DNA from: Comamonadaceae bacterium
GTDB lineage: Bacteria > Pseudomonadota > Gammaproteobacteria > Burkholderiales > Burkholderiaceae_C
Assembly (NCBI GenBank): GCA_947375135.1
Contig: CANCER010000005.1
Coordinates: 1 to 64,000 of the forward strand
DNA: 64,000 nucleotides
Direction of reading: 5' to 3'
The position numbers were made by a program, and so were the translations under genes. The notes under the pieces are model-generated. The model worked only from the letters and a program-made list of their open reading frames with translations. It was not told the DNA's origin and did no database searches. Positions 17,847-26,595 of the stretch are shown here, piece after piece; positions within the stretch are counted from its first letter, which is position 1, and each line of letters begins with the position of its first letter.

Positions 17847-19154
17847 TTAAAGCAAGGTTTGCTTGCTTAGCTCCATGCGGCGTGTCGTGCTGTTGCCACT
17901 CAGCACAAACCCGCGTTGCAGCGCTGCACTGTCCATAAACCGCCAGACGCCTGGCGTTTCTGCGGCGTCGGCGACCCAGGATCCTTCGGTGGACGGATGC
18001 GCACTGGACACCACAATCGGCAGGGCCGGGGTCTTGATGGACACTGGCATCAGTGCAAACACCAGTTCGGTCCGGTTTCCAGCCAAGGTGGCGGCCAGCG
18101 CCTTGGCCGCTTGCATGAGGGGCATGACATAAGGCAGCGTGCGCTGACCGGCGGATGCATATTGCGCACCATCGCCCAGGGCGTAGACATGCTCTGCGGA
18201 AGTCTGCAGATGCGCATCCACCACAATACCCCGCTCACACAACAACCCGGAGGCGCTGGCTAGCGCGGTATCGGCACGCAGACCAATGGCGCTGAGCACG
18301 GTATCCACCGTCAACGGTGTCCCATCTGCCAGGGTGACGCGCAGGGTGGCCGCGTCTGCGCTGTCTGTCGCGTCCACCGCATGCACCGTCGTGCCAAAGT
18401 GCCACTGCGTGCCCAAAGCCTGCAGCGCATGCTGCAGTTGCAGGCTGGCTTCCAGCGGCAACAGGGCCGCCAGCGGCCGTGGCGAGGGGTCTACCACATG
18501 CACACGGTGGCCTGCCACTAGCAAGTCGTTGGCAAACTCGCAGCCGATCAGCCCCGCGCCTATTACGAGCACCGTTTTCCTGCTGCCCCTCGCGCCACTC
18601 AATGGCGAGGTGGCACTGGCTGCATCGCTACTAGGCGCGGCTGGCTCCGGCCCGGCCAGCTTGGCGTAGAAGGCAGCAAAGTCTGCCAGCGAATTCACCG
18701 ACAGGACCTGCGCTGGTGCATTGCCCGCAATGGCAGAGCGAATCGGCTGGGCACCGGTAGCCAGCACCAGTTGGCCGTAGGCCAGAGTCTGGTCACCACC
18801 GTCGGACTGAACCGACAGCTCCCGCCGCGCCGTGTCGATGCGCACGACCTTGCTAAACGCCAGCAGGGTGACCTGGAGTGTTTCCACCATTTTGGCCGCG
18901 GGCGTGCTGACCAGTTGCGCGGGTGTGCGATTTTGTGCCAGCGCATTGGACAGGCTGGGCTTGGCGTAAAAGTCGCCGCTGTCCGCCGTCACCAGAATGA
19001 CTGGTGTGAGGGGGTCGCGTTTGCGGAATTCGCGCACCGTGGTCCAGCCGGCCAGGCCGGCACCCACCACGACCAGTGGCGCGGTCGTTGCCGGGTCATT
19101 GGAACGGGAGGCCGTGTCGTTCGTTCCGGTTGGGGCAGACGGGTGCGCGTTCAT
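17847..19154 (-). CDS. Rubredoxin reductase (NAD(P)H/FAD-dependent)
   Basis: 435 residues from ATG 19154. It has a FAD-binding motif (VVVGAGLAGWTTVREF) near the N-terminus, a central NAD(P)H-binding motif (VLVIGAGLIGCEFANDL) and a C-terminal FAD segment (YALGDGAQYA). This arrangement fits rubredoxin-NAD reductases, and the rubredoxin gene lies two bases upstream. It should pass electrons from NAD(P)H to rubredoxin. The closeness to rubrerythrin suggests a peroxide-reduction chain. The frame extends to 19199 but without a better start. Confidence 0.88.
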   Translation of the reverse strand: MNAHPSAPTGTNDTASRSNDPATTAPLVVVGAGLAGWTTVREFRKRDPLTPVILVTADSGDFYAKPSLSNALAQNRTPAQLVSTPAAKMVETLQVTLLAFSKVVRIDTARRELSVQSDGGDQTLAYGQLVLATGAQPIRSAIAGNAPAQVLSVNSLADFAAFYAKLAGPEPAAPSSDAASATSPLSGARGSRKTVLVIGAGLIGCEFANDLLVAGHRVHVVDPSPRPLAALLPLEASLQLQHALQALGTQWHFGTTVHAVDATDSADAATLRVTLADGTPLTVDTVLSAIGLRADTALASASGLLCERGIVVDAHLQTSAEHVYALGDGAQYASAGQRTLPYVMPLMQAAKALAATLAGNRTELVFALMPVSIKTPALPIVVSSAHPSTEGSWVADAAETPGVWRFMDSAALQRGFVLSGNSTTRRMELSKQTLL

Positions 19155-19156
19155 GC

Positions 19157-19321
19157 TCAGATTTCCACGAATTCGAAATCGGCCTTGGCCACGCCGCAAT
19201 CCGGGCAGGCCCAGTTCTCGGGCACATCCGCCCAGGCCGTGCCAGGCGCAATGCCGTCTTCAGGGCGGCCGGCGGCCTCGTCATACACAAAGCCGCAAAC
19301 GATGCAGATATAGGTTTTCAT
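19157..19321 (-). CDS. Rubredoxin
   Basis: 54-residue iron protein with the two CxxC iron-binding pairs: Cys6/Cys9 ([15 protein letters not shown]) and Cys39/Cys42 (ACPDCGVAK). The usual rubredoxin core [17 protein letters not shown] is intact. It is a small soluble electron carrier between the reductase encoded just downstream and an acceptor. Rubrerythrin upstream lacks its own rubredoxin domain, so this protein is the obvious electron donor to it. Confidence 0.95.
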   Translation of the reverse strand: MKTYICIVCGFVYDEAAGRPEDGIAPGTAWADVPENWACPDCGVAKADFEFVEI

Positions 19322-19373
19322 GGTGTTCGATTCTTTCAGGGTTCAAGGGATGGGAGCTTGTTTGCGATGTGGC

Positions 19374-19856
19374 TTACGCCGTCACTTTGGCCAACTGGGC
19401 CTTGTAATGGTTGGCGTGGCGTTCTTCCACTTTGGCCAGGGCGGCAAAACGCTTTTGCGCCTTTTCCAGGGTGGTGCGGAATGCGGCGGCGTGCGCACGG
19501 CTTTCGGCAATCTGTTCGTCCATCTCGGCGGCTGCTGCGGCCTGTCCTTCGGCCTCCGCGGTCTTGCGAAAGCCGGGATACATCTCGGTGTACTCATAGG
19601 TCTCGCCGTCGATGGCAATCTGTAGGGCCTTGGCTGGGGTCATGGTGGCCTTGGGGTAGAGCAGATCGAGGTGGCCGAAGGCATGCATCACTTCCTGGTC
19701 GGCCGTGGCTTCAAAGGTGCGTGCGGTGTCTTCGTCACCGGCTTCACGCGCCAGCTTGGCGAAGTAGCGGTACTTGATGTGCGCCATGGACTCACCGGCA
19801 AAGGCGGCTTCCAAATTGGCCATGGTTTTGATTTCGGGGCGTTGGGCAGTCGTCAT
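19374..19856 (-). CDS. Rubrerythrin-type diiron peroxidase (no fused rubredoxin domain)
   Basis: 160 residues. The four-helix ferritin-like fold carries diiron ligands: Glu16/Glu22 (LEAAFAGES), Glu55-x-x-His58 (ADQEVMHAFGH) and Glu144-x-x-His147 (KVEERHANHY). Rubrerythrins reduce hydrogen peroxide to water. The C-terminal rubredoxin domain of classical rubrerythrin is missing, but a separate rubredoxin gene follows 52 bases later. GGAG precedes the ATG at 19856. Likely controlled by the palindrome at 19926-19945. Confidence 0.92.
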   Translation of the reverse strand: MTTAQRPEIKTMANLEAAFAGESMAHIKYRYFAKLAREAGDEDTARTFEATADQEVMHAFGHLDLLYPKATMTPAKALQIAIDGETYEYTEMYPGFRKTAEAEGQAAAAAEMDEQIAESRAHAAAFRTTLEKAQKRFAALAKVEERHANHYKAQLAKVTA

Positions 19857-19915
19857 GGTGGTCTCCAGAGGGGTGATAACAAGACTGGTAGAAGATTTCT
19901 ATCAGCACGGAACGA

Positions 19916-19945
19916 ATAGTAGTCCTTGGCTAAATATTTAGCCAA
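19916..19945 (-). promoter_or_regulatory. Promoter and 20-bp palindromic operator of the rubrerythrin operon
   Basis: TTGGCTAAATATTTAGCCAA (19926-19945) is a perfect palindrome. On the minus strand its left end doubles as a -35 box (TTGGCT, 19945-19940), with TACTAT (19921-19916) 18 bases later as -10. A bound regulator would block this promoter. On the plus strand TTGCCT (19952-19957), 17 bases, TATTTA (19975-19980) could serve the divergent prolyl aminopeptidase gene. The regulator is not identified in the window. Confidence 0.6.
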
Positions 19946-20035
19946 TCGCATTTGCCTAATGGATGGATAGTTGCTATTTAGACCGTGGTTGCACAATCGA
20001 TCCAAGCCCACGTCACACCACAGAAAGTCCACGCC

Positions 20036-21004
20036 ATGAGCAATAGCGCTGTCAGCCATACCCTGTATCCACCGCTAGAGCCGCATCGCACCGGCCGTCT
20101 GGCGGTAGACGATATTCACACCCTGTATTGGGAGGAGTGCGGCAACCCGGACGGCGTGCCGGTGCTGTTTTTGCACGGCGGCCCGGGGGCCGGACTGTCG
20201 CCCAAACACCGGCAGTTTTTTGATCCTGCCCATTACCGCATCGTGCTGTTTGACCAACGTGGTGCGGGCCAATCCACGCCCTTGGGCGAGATCCGCAACA
20301 ACACCACGCAATTACTGATGGAGGACATTGAGCGCATCCGCATCCTTCTGGGCGTGGAGCGGTGGCTGGTGTTCGGTGGCTCCTGGGGCTCCACGCTGGC
20401 GCTGGCCTATGGACAGGCCCATCCCGTACGCTGCACCGGCTTTGTCTTGCGCGGTATTTTTTTGTGCACCGCAGCCGAGATTGACTGGTTTCTCAACGGT
20501 ATCCGCTGGATGTTCCCGGATGCGCACGCACGCTTCGTGGCGCCTATCCCGGAGGCAGACCGTGGCGATCTGCTGAAGGGCTTTTGCACACAGCTGTTTG
20601 GTGCCGACGTGGCTGCCGGGGTGGCCGCCGCACGCGCTTGGGGCCGCTACGAGGGCAGCATCATCAACCTGCTACCCAACCCCGACGTGGAAGAGCAATT
20701 CGGCAGCGAGGCGGTGGCCCTGGGGGTGGGGCGGCTGGAGGCGCATTACTTCAGCCACGACTCCTTTCTCACTGAAGACCAACTGATCCGCCATGTGGAC
20801 CGCATCCGCCATCTGCCCTGTGTCATTGTGCAGGGGCGCTACGACGTGATCTGCCCCGCGCTGTCGGCCTGGCGCCTGCACCAGGCCTGGCCCGAGGCCA
20901 GTTTTCACCTGATTCCCGACGCCGGGCATGGTGCCTTTGAGCCCGGCATTGCTGCCGCCCTGGTGCGCGCCACCGAGCAATTCAAGCGGAGCGGCACCCT
21001 GTAG
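20036..21004 (+). CDS. pip: Prolyl aminopeptidase
   Basis: Alpha/beta hydrolase of peptidase family S33, 322 residues, removing N-terminal proline from peptides in the cytoplasm. Typical motifs are LFLHGGPGAGLSP (oxyanion hole), VLFDQRGAGQSTP, the nucleophile elbow FGGSWGSTLAL, the catalytic Asp in VIVQGRYDVICP and His in IPDAGHGAFE. The frame opens at 19985, but ATG 20036 gives the family N-terminus (LYPPLEPHRTGRL). Confidence 0.94.
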   Translation: MSNSAVSHTLYPPLEPHRTGRLAVDDIHTLYWEECGNPDGVPVLFLHGGPGAGLSPKHRQFFDPAHYRIVLFDQRGAGQSTPLGEIRNNTTQLLMEDIERIRILLGVERWLVFGGSWGSTLALAYGQAHPVRCTGFVLRGIFLCTAAEIDWFLNGIRWMFPDAHARFVAPIPEADRGDLLKGFCTQLFGADVAAGVAAARAWGRYEGSIINLLPNPDVEEQFGSEAVALGVGRLEAHYFSHDSFLTEDQLIRHVDRIRHLPCVIVQGRYDVICPALSAWRLHQAWPEASFHLIPDAGHGAFEPGIAAALVRATEQFKRSGTL

Positions 21005-21069
21005 GCGCGTAGCAGACGGGGTTACCCCTGAGCCTCTTGGTGGGTGTGCACCGCGATGCAGGCTGCGTC

Positions 21070-21861
21070 CTAAATCTCGATGCAGCGTGACGGCTGAAAA
21101 TGGGCCTGCTCGTTCTTGCGCGCATAGCCCAGCGGGTTGGCTACCACATGGCAGCCCTCTGCCAAGTAGTCAGATGGCGCGTGCAAGTGCCCGTGCAGCC
21201 AGAGCTGGGCCTGCGGCAGCAGGTCGTCCAACGCGTTGCAAAAACCGGCTGTGCCGGGTGTGCGTCCGTAGCGCGGGTCCGCGCTTTTCAGGCTGGGTGC
21301 AAAGTGGGTAATTACCACCGTGCCTCCATCAAAAGGCTTGGCCAACTCGGTGCGCAGCCACGCCTGGCATTGCAGGCTTTGTTCCCGCAGTTGCTCCGCA
21401 AGAAAGGGCTGGCCCCGGCGCGTGGTGCCGGTTTTCTTCAGGTAATAGTTGGCTGCGCGGTAGGCTTTTTCACGGGCACCCAGGGCTTCAAAGTCCGTCC
21501 ACAGGGTGGTGCCGACAAAGCGCAGGGCCCGGCCCTGGCAGTCGGTCCAGGGTGCGGTGTAGGTTTCGCGTTCCAGCCACACCATGCCCAGGCGTTCACA
21601 GGTCTCGCGCAGACGCAGGTGGGCGGCATCAAAGTCCAGCGTGTCGTATTCGTGGTTTCCGGGCACAAAAAGCACCGGTGTCGGCCAACCCGTCAGCGGC
21701 GAAAACTGGCGCAGCCCGAAGTCTTCGTCCTGCATCTGGTGGCCGGGCTGGTACGAGCCGACGTCACCGGCCAACACCAACACATCTGCACCTGCAGCGG
21801 GTGTGGCCTGCCAGTTCGGGTGGGTTTCCAGATGCAGGTCGGAAAGCAGCTGAATTTTCAT
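21070..21861 (-). CDS. Metallophosphoesterase of calcineurin-like fold
   Basis: 263 residues. Metal-binding motifs are in order: SDLHLETHP (D-x-H), VLAGDVGSY (GD), VPGNHEYD (GNHE), TVVITHFAPS (H) and WLHGHLHAPSDY (GHxH). The substrate is unknown; cytoplasmic by lack of a signal. The start codon overlaps the stop of the LysR regulator gene (ATGA at 21858-21861), so both are one operon. The start was chosen at ATG 21861 rather than the longer open frame to 21945. Confidence 0.88.
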   Translation of the reverse strand: MKIQLLSDLHLETHPNWQATPAAGADVLVLAGDVGSYQPGHQMQDEDFGLRQFSPLTGWPTPVLFVPGNHEYDTLDFDAAHLRLRETCERLGMVWLERETYTAPWTDCQGRALRFVGTTLWTDFEALGAREKAYRAANYYLKKTGTTRRGQPFLAEQLREQSLQCQAWLRTELAKPFDGGTVVITHFAPSLKSADPRYGRTPGTAGFCNALDDLLPQAQLWLHGHLHAPSDYLAEGCHVVANPLGYARKNEQAHFQPSRCIEI

Positions 21862-22832
21862 GCGGGGAACGCCTTGTTCGCCAGCGCCTGCACCTTGGCG
21901 CGCAGCCAGGCGTGGGCGTTGGAGTTGTCCTGGCGCTGGTGCCACAAGGCGTCCACGTGGACGACAGGAACGTCAAAGGGCAACTCCCGCTGCACCAGTT
22001 GGTCTGCAAAGCCGGTCACATTGATAAAGTGGCGCGGCAGAACGGTCAGCAAATCCGAGTTGGCGACCACCTTGCCGGCGGTAAAGAACTGGTTCACGGT
22101 CAGTACGACCCTGCGCGTGCGCCCGATGAGCGCGAGCGCCTCATCCACAAAGCCAAAGGCGCGTCCGGAAAAACTCACCAGCATATGGCGCGCACTGCAA
22201 TAGCGATTCAGACTGAGCGGTCCGCTGGCATAAGGGTGGCCCTGGCGCATCACGCAGACATATTCGCCCTGGAACAGGCGGTGGTGCAAAAAGGCCACGG
22301 TTTCACCCACCTGCGCGCGCGCGCTTAAATCCGCCAGTGCAGCCGGAAAGTGCCCTATGGCGAGGTCGACCAAGCCCTCGTCCAATAGTTTGCGCGGGTC
22401 GCGTGTGGTGAGTGGCAGCACCCGCAGGCTTACCCCCGGGGCCTCGTCGGTCAGCACCGCAACCAACCCCGGCATGAGTTCGGCTGCGGTGGCGTCGGCC
22501 ATGGCCAGCACAAAGGCGTTGTCGGCCGTGGCAGGGTCAAACACGCTGGGCGCCAGACAGGCCTGCAAGCCACGCAGCGCCTCCCGCACGGCGGGCCAGA
22601 GTTCCAGCCCGCGCGCCGTGGGCTCCAGTCCGCGGCCTTTGCGCACCAGCAGGTCGTCGCCCAGTGTCTGGCGCAGGCGGCGTAGCGCATTGCTGACCGC
22701 TGGCTGCGTCAAGGACAGCCGTACCGCCGCCTTGGTCAGGCTGCGCTCGGCCATGACCTCGTCAAACACCTTCAGCAAGTTGAGGTCAAAGGTGCGCAGA
22801 TTAAACGGCACGACCGCGTTTGAAGCATTCAT
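21858..22832 (-). CDS. LysR family transcriptional regulator
   Basis: 324 residues. The N-terminal winged helix-turn-helix (about residues 15-75: LLKVFDEVMAERSLTKAAVR, then SLTQPAVSNALRRLR) and a periplasmic-binding-like effector domain are typical of LysR, closest in style to the NodD/LinR-like subgroup (FDLNLLKVFD). It is co-transcribed with a metallophosphoesterase and divergent from a small membrane protein gene, either of which may be its target. ATG 22832 lies so close to a TATAAT box that the message may be leaderless. Confidence 0.9.
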   Translation of the reverse strand: MNASNAVVPFNLRTFDLNLLKVFDEVMAERSLTKAAVRLSLTQPAVSNALRRLRQTLGDDLLVRKGRGLEPTARGLELWPAVREALRGLQACLAPSVFDPATADNAFVLAMADATAAELMPGLVAVLTDEAPGVSLRVLPLTTRDPRKLLDEGLVDLAIGHFPAALADLSARAQVGETVAFLHHRLFQGEYVCVMRQGHPYASGPLSLNRYCSARHMLVSFSGRAFGFVDEALALIGRTRRVVLTVNQFFTAGKVVANSDLLTVLPRHFINVTGFADQLVQRELPFDVPVVHVDALWHQRQDNSNAHAWLRAKVQALANKAFPA

Positions 22833-22834
22833 CC

Positions 22835-22865
22835 ATTCATTATATGAATAGATGGGATCACTAAG
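22835..22865 (-). promoter_or_regulatory. Promoter and dyad upstream of the LysR gene
   Basis: On the minus strand TATAAT ends about six bases before the LysR ATG, with TTGCTT 18 bases upstream as a possible -35. The -10 lies inside the dyad ATTCAT-TAT-ATGAAT (22835-22849), which fits the T-N11-A LysR box pattern and suggests autoregulation. No Shine-Dalgarno sequence fits between it and the start codon. Confidence 0.45.
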
Positions 22866-22906
22866 CAAAAGTAGACCATTATTGGTAGTAACCCTATGAT
22901 CGCTCC

Positions 22907-23368
22907 ATGTCTACTTACAACACGCGTTCGGTCAACCTCTCCCGGGAGTTCGCCATGGCACGCTTCGCAGAGCCCCATCTGGCTTCTGCTCCCTATGAGT
23001 CCGGTAATTCCAGTCCCCTGCTGATTGGCAATATGGGCGCCGCTCTGGATGGCTCCCGCACCCTGGCTGGCATGTTGCTGGCGGCCGTGATGGCCGCACT
23101 GCTGGTGGTGGCAGATCAGGTCATTGAGACCTGGACCGACGGTCACTTGCTGGCCGGCTGGGTTGCCCTCTGGACCGTGGCCTTTGCGGCTTTGGCCTTG
23201 CTGGCACCCCCGTTGCGTCAAGTGTCGGCATTCCTGGCTGGTGGTTTCTTTCGCAGGATTGCAGCTGTCCGTGCCGCCCGCGAGGAAGCCCATATGTGGG
23301 AAATGGCCAGCCATGATCCCCGCGTAGTGGATGAGATCCGCGCCGCCATGTGCCGTCATGCTGAATAA
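22907..23368 (+). CDS. Small inner-membrane protein of unknown function
   Basis: 153 residues with two hydrophobic segments (about residues 52-70, LAGMLLAAVMAALLVVADQ, and 82-102, GWVALWTVAFAALALLAPP) and charged, soluble ends. I do not recognise a named family. It is divergent from the LysR/phosphoesterase operon and followed by a strong terminator, so it is probably a single-gene transcript. Confidence 0.7.
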   Translation: MSTYNTRSVNLSREFAMARFAEPHLASAPYESGNSSPLLIGNMGAALDGSRTLAGMLLAAVMAALLVVADQVIETWTDGHLLAGWVALWTVAFAALALLAPPLRQVSAFLAGGFFRRIAAVRAAREEAHMWEMASHDPRVVDEIRAAMCRHAE

Positions 23369-23390
23369 ATAACTGCCAGAAAGCCCCCAT

Positions 23391-23421
23391 AAAAAAGCCA
23401 CCGCATTGCGGTGGCTTTTTT
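23391..23421. terminator. Bidirectional intrinsic terminator between two convergent genes
   Basis: AAAAAAGCCACCGC (23391-23404), loop ATT, GCGGTGGCTTTTTT (23408-23421): a perfect 14-bp stem with A and T runs, able to end both the small membrane protein gene (+) and pckG (-). Confidence 0.93.
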
Positions 23422-23461
23422 GCGTATGCGCCCTGCCCAGGCGCACGTTGCTTAACCAGAA

Positions 23462-25345
23462 TCAGGCCGTCAGGCGCTGTTCCAGTTTGGTTTTCGTCTC
23501 TTCGAGTTCCTTGGGCAGGTGGTAGCTGAGTTGCGAGAACAACTCGGTGTGCAGGGCGAACTCCTGTTTCCAGGCATCCTTGTTCAGGCTGGTGACGGAG
23601 TCGAACTGCGCTTCCGTGAAGTCCAGACCTTTCCAGGTAATTTCGGAATAAGCAGGCGCAACACCAAAGCCGGTTTCCACGCCAGGGGCGCTGCCTTCCA
23701 GGCGGTCAATCATCCATTTCAGGACGCGCATGTTTTCGCCGTAGCCAGGCCAGACGAACTTGCCGTCTTCACCCTTGCGGAACCAATTGGTCGTGAAGAT
23801 TTTTGGCAACTTGGCACCGGAGGCGGCCAGCTTGGCACCCATGTCCAGCCAATGCTGGAAGTAGTCGCTCATGTTGTAGCCGGTAAACGGCAGCATGGCG
23901 AAGGGGTCGCGGCGTACCACGCCCATCTGGCCCACGGCGGCTGCCGTAGTCTCAGAGCCCATGGTGGCCGCCATATAGACGCCTTCCACCCAGTCGCGCG
24001 CTTCGGTCACCAGTGGCACGGTGGTGGAGCGGCGGCCGCCGAAGATAAAGGCATCAATGGCCACGCCGTCGGCGTCGTTCCACTGGTGGTCCAACGCCGG
24101 GTTGTTGGTGGCGGTGACGGTAAAGCGGGCGTTGGGGTGTGCCGCTTTGGCGCCGGTTTCCTTGGCTATTGCCGGAGTCCAGTCCTTGCCTTGCCAGTCG
24201 ATCAGGTGATCAGGCAGCTTGCCGCTGTCCTTTTCCATGCCTTCCCACCAGATGTCACCGTCGTCGGTCAGAGCGACGTTGGTGAAGATGACATCTTTGT
24301 CCAGGCTGGCCATGCAGTTGGGATTGGTGTGGAAGTTGGTGCCTGGAGCCACGCCAAAGTAGCCGGCTTCGGGGTTGATGGCGTACAACTTCCCATCCGA
24401 GTGTGGCTTGATCCAGGCGATGTCGTCACCGATGGTGGTGACCTTCCAGCCGTCAAAGCCTTCGGGGGGAACCAGCATGGAGAAATTGGTCTTGCCGCAG
24501 GCGCTCGGGAAGGCCGCTGCCACGTGGTATTTCTTGCCCTGGGGATTGGTCACGCCCAGAATCAGCATGTGCTCGGCCAGCCAACCCTGGTCGCGCCCCA
24601 TGTTCGATGCAATGCGCAGTGCGAAGCATTTCTTGCCCAGCAGCGCGTTGCCGCCGTAACCGGAGCCGTGCGACCAGATTTCGCGGGTCTCGGGGTAGTG
24701 CACGATGTACTTGGTGGAACTGCAAGGCCATTTCACATCCTTCTCGCCGGCTTCCAACGGCGCGCCCACGGTGTGTACGCAGGGTACAAACGCGCCATCC
24801 ACACCCAGCACGTCGTATACGGCCTTGCCCATGCGCGTCATGATGCGCTGGTTCACCGCGACATAGGCGCTGTCCGAGAGTTCGATGCCGATGTGGGCGA
24901 TGTGCGAACCCAGCGGGCCCATGGAGAAGGGCACCACGTACATGGTGCGACCCTTCATGCAGCCGTCGAACAAGGCTTTTTGGCCCTCTTTGCCGGTTTG
25001 CAGCAGCGCGCGCATGTCGGCGGGAGCCATCCAGTTGTTGGTGGGGCCTGCGTTTTCCTTCTTCTCGCTGCAGATGAAGGTGCGGTCTTCCACGCGGGCC
25101 ACGTCGCTGGGGTCAGAGCAGGCCAGGAAACTGTTGGGACGCTTGGCGGGGTTGAGGCGCTTGAAGGTGCCGGCATCCACCAGTTGCTGGCACAGGCGCT
25201 GGTATTCCTCTTCAGAGCCATCGCACCAGTGGATGTTGGCCGGTTTGCACAGGGCCGCCATCTCGGAAACCCAGGCGATGAGACGCGCATTCCTGACATA
25301 GCTGGGGGCATCCAGCGTCAGGCCTTGCATACGGGGTGAATTCAT
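23462..25345 (-). CDS. pckG: Phosphoenolpyruvate carboxykinase (GTP)
   Basis: 627-residue GTP-dependent PEPCK that interconverts oxaloacetate and PEP, the gluconeogenic entry from C4 acids. The sequence shows the GTP-type kinase loop [13 protein letters not shown], the substrate site around [21 protein letters not shown] (split by the Gly-rich turn) and the metal site in [10 protein letters not shown]. It is not the ATP-type enzyme of enterobacteria. Length is normal. The ATG at 25345 is preceded by AGGAGC. Confidence 0.96.
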   Translation of the reverse strand: MNSPRMQGLTLDAPSYVRNARLIAWVSEMAALCKPANIHWCDGSEEEYQRLCQQLVDAGTFKRLNPAKRPNSFLACSDPSDVARVEDRTFICSEKKENAGPTNNWMAPADMRALLQTGKEGQKALFDGCMKGRTMYVVPFSMGPLGSHIAHIGIELSDSAYVAVNQRIMTRMGKAVYDVLGVDGAFVPCVHTVGAPLEAGEKDVKWPCSSTKYIVHYPETREIWSHGSGYGGNALLGKKCFALRIASNMGRDQGWLAEHMLILGVTNPQGKKYHVAAAFPSACGKTNFSMLVPPEGFDGWKVTTIGDDIAWIKPHSDGKLYAINPEAGYFGVAPGTNFHTNPNCMASLDKDVIFTNVALTDDGDIWWEGMEKDSGKLPDHLIDWQGKDWTPAIAKETGAKAAHPNARFTVTATNNPALDHQWNDADGVAIDAFIFGGRRSTTVPLVTEARDWVEGVYMAATMGSETTAAAVGQMGVVRRDPFAMLPFTGYNMSDYFQHWLDMGAKLAASGAKLPKIFTTNWFRKGEDGKFVWPGYGENMRVLKWMIDRLEGSAPGVETGFGVAPAYSEITWKGLDFTEAQFDSVTSLNKDAWKQEFALHTELFSQLSYHLPKELEETKTKLEQRLTA

Positions 25346-25555
25346 AAAAGCTCCTAGTTTGAAAATCGACTTTTCAAAGAAAACCCAGGATCACTTTGAA
25401 AAGGCGACTCCCAATGTGGGCCAACAGGCGGCGCGCATTTGGGCTGGTCGTCAATTCTATGAAGCGGTACCCGAGTTACCAAGCAATTACATGCAAAAGT
25501 CATGCAAAAAACGCATGACTTTATGTGGGTTGGTTTGCGCCTTCTAAGGGCGCGT

Positions 25556-26149
25556 TCAGTTGGCGCTCAAGGCGCGATCAATGTCAGCCACCAGTTTCTT
25601 GTCCTGAGGGGTCACCATGCTGGAATAGCTGGACAGCACCTTGCCGTCACGGCCAATCAGGTACTTGTGAAAATTCCACTGCGGTGACTTGCCTGTGGCC
25701 TGGGCAAGTTCACGGTACAGCGGGTTCGCGCCCGAGCCTGACACAACCGACTTTTCAAACATGGGGAACTTCACGCCGTAGGTGTTGGTACAGAATTCGG
25801 CGATTTGTTTGCTTCCTCCAGGCTCCTGTTGGCCAAAGTCGTTGGACGGGAAGCCCAGCACCACCAGTCCCTTGCCCTTGAGGTCTGCATGAAGTTTCTC
25901 CAGGCCCTCGTATTGGGAGGTAAACCCGCAGTAACTGGCGGTGTTTACAACCAGCAGCACCCGGCCTGCGTATTGGCAAAGATCTTGCGGAGCATCGTCC
26001 TGGAGGCGCTTGAAGCTCTTGTGCAGCAGGTTGCTGCAAGCGGGGGCCGGACTGGTCGCCGTTGTCTGGGCTGATGCGTATGCGCCAAGAACCAACGCCA
26101 GCAGACCCACTGCAAACTGGGGTCGCAAAAAAAACCGAGACATTTGCAT
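25556..26149 (-). CDS. Exported glutathione-peroxidase-like protein
   Basis: 197 residues. It starts with a signal peptide (FAVGLLALVLGAYASAQ), then a thioredoxin-fold peroxidase with the active-site motif NTASYCGFTSQYEGL (peroxidatic Cys), the GFPSNDFGQQEPG motif that holds the conserved Gln, and WNFHKYL (Trp/Asn). It probably reduces peroxides in the periplasm, likely using a thiol partner rather than glutathione. I placed the start at ATG 26149 because GGGAG lies seven bases before it. A cytoplasmic paralogue is at 45176-45661. Confidence 0.85.
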   Translation of the reverse strand: MQMSRFFLRPQFAVGLLALVLGAYASAQTTATSPAPACSNLLHKSFKRLQDDAPQDLCQYAGRVLLVVNTASYCGFTSQYEGLEKLHADLKGKGLVVLGFPSNDFGQQEPGGSKQIAEFCTNTYGVKFPMFEKSVVSGSGANPLYRELAQATGKSPQWNFHKYLIGRDGKVLSSYSSMVTPQDKKLVADIDRALSAN

Positions 26150-26260
26150 ATACCTACTCCCGATTCGGAAAACCTGCATGCTATGCGCCAAGGGGACACA
26201 CCTCAAGCGGTGTGCCGCATAGACCTGCGGTCACTGCGGCTAATGCCGCAGCACCGCCCA

Positions 26261-26401
26261 TCAAGCCATGGAAACGGCGATAAAGGCCAGCAAGAAAATC
26301 AGCACAGCGCCAGCAAGCGGCAAAACCATGGGGATCAGCGGAACGACAGCTTCCACTGCGTCGGGTTGGGCGGCGTCGGGATGGTGTGCGGGTGCGGACA
26401 T
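26261..26401 (-). CDS. Small single-pass membrane protein
   Basis: 46 residues: a proline/alanine-rich, His-containing head (SAPAHHPDAAQPDAVEAVVP) and one C-terminal membrane helix (IPMVLPLAGAVLIFLLAFIA). AAGG lies upstream of the ATG at 26401. It has no recognised family. It sits 111 bases upstream of the exported peroxidase gene on the same strand. Confidence 0.5.
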   Translation of the reverse strand: MSAPAHHPDAAQPDAVEAVVPLIPMVLPLAGAVLIFLLAFIAVSMA

Positions 26402-26595
26402 GAAACGGCCTTCTAAAGAATGTTGTCTGCCGATTCTAGCTTTCTTGCGCTGGATCAAAAATAGCCGCTGAAAAAGGTGCCCGCACCCTGAAATTCTGCC
26501 GCGTGTCAACCGATCTGGCGGCTGGCGCGTCAATAGCGCAGGGGGATGCTTCAACAAGCGACATGCATCCGTGTCATTCAATTTGCACTGTATAT

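Noticed and set aside
19926..19945. The 20-bp palindrome as an intrinsic terminator
   Set aside because: It lies upstream of both flanking genes, is AT-rich in the centre, leaves no loop and has no T-run; an operator fits better.
23519..25339. 606-codon open frame opposite pckG
   Set aside because: It is a shadow of the GC-rich pckG codons on the other strand; the protein is low-complexity and pckG is a certain gene.
25359..25547. 62-codon frame between pckG and the exported peroxidase
   Set aside because: No ribosome binding site and no resemblance to a family; the 210-base spacer is better explained as the pckG promoter region.
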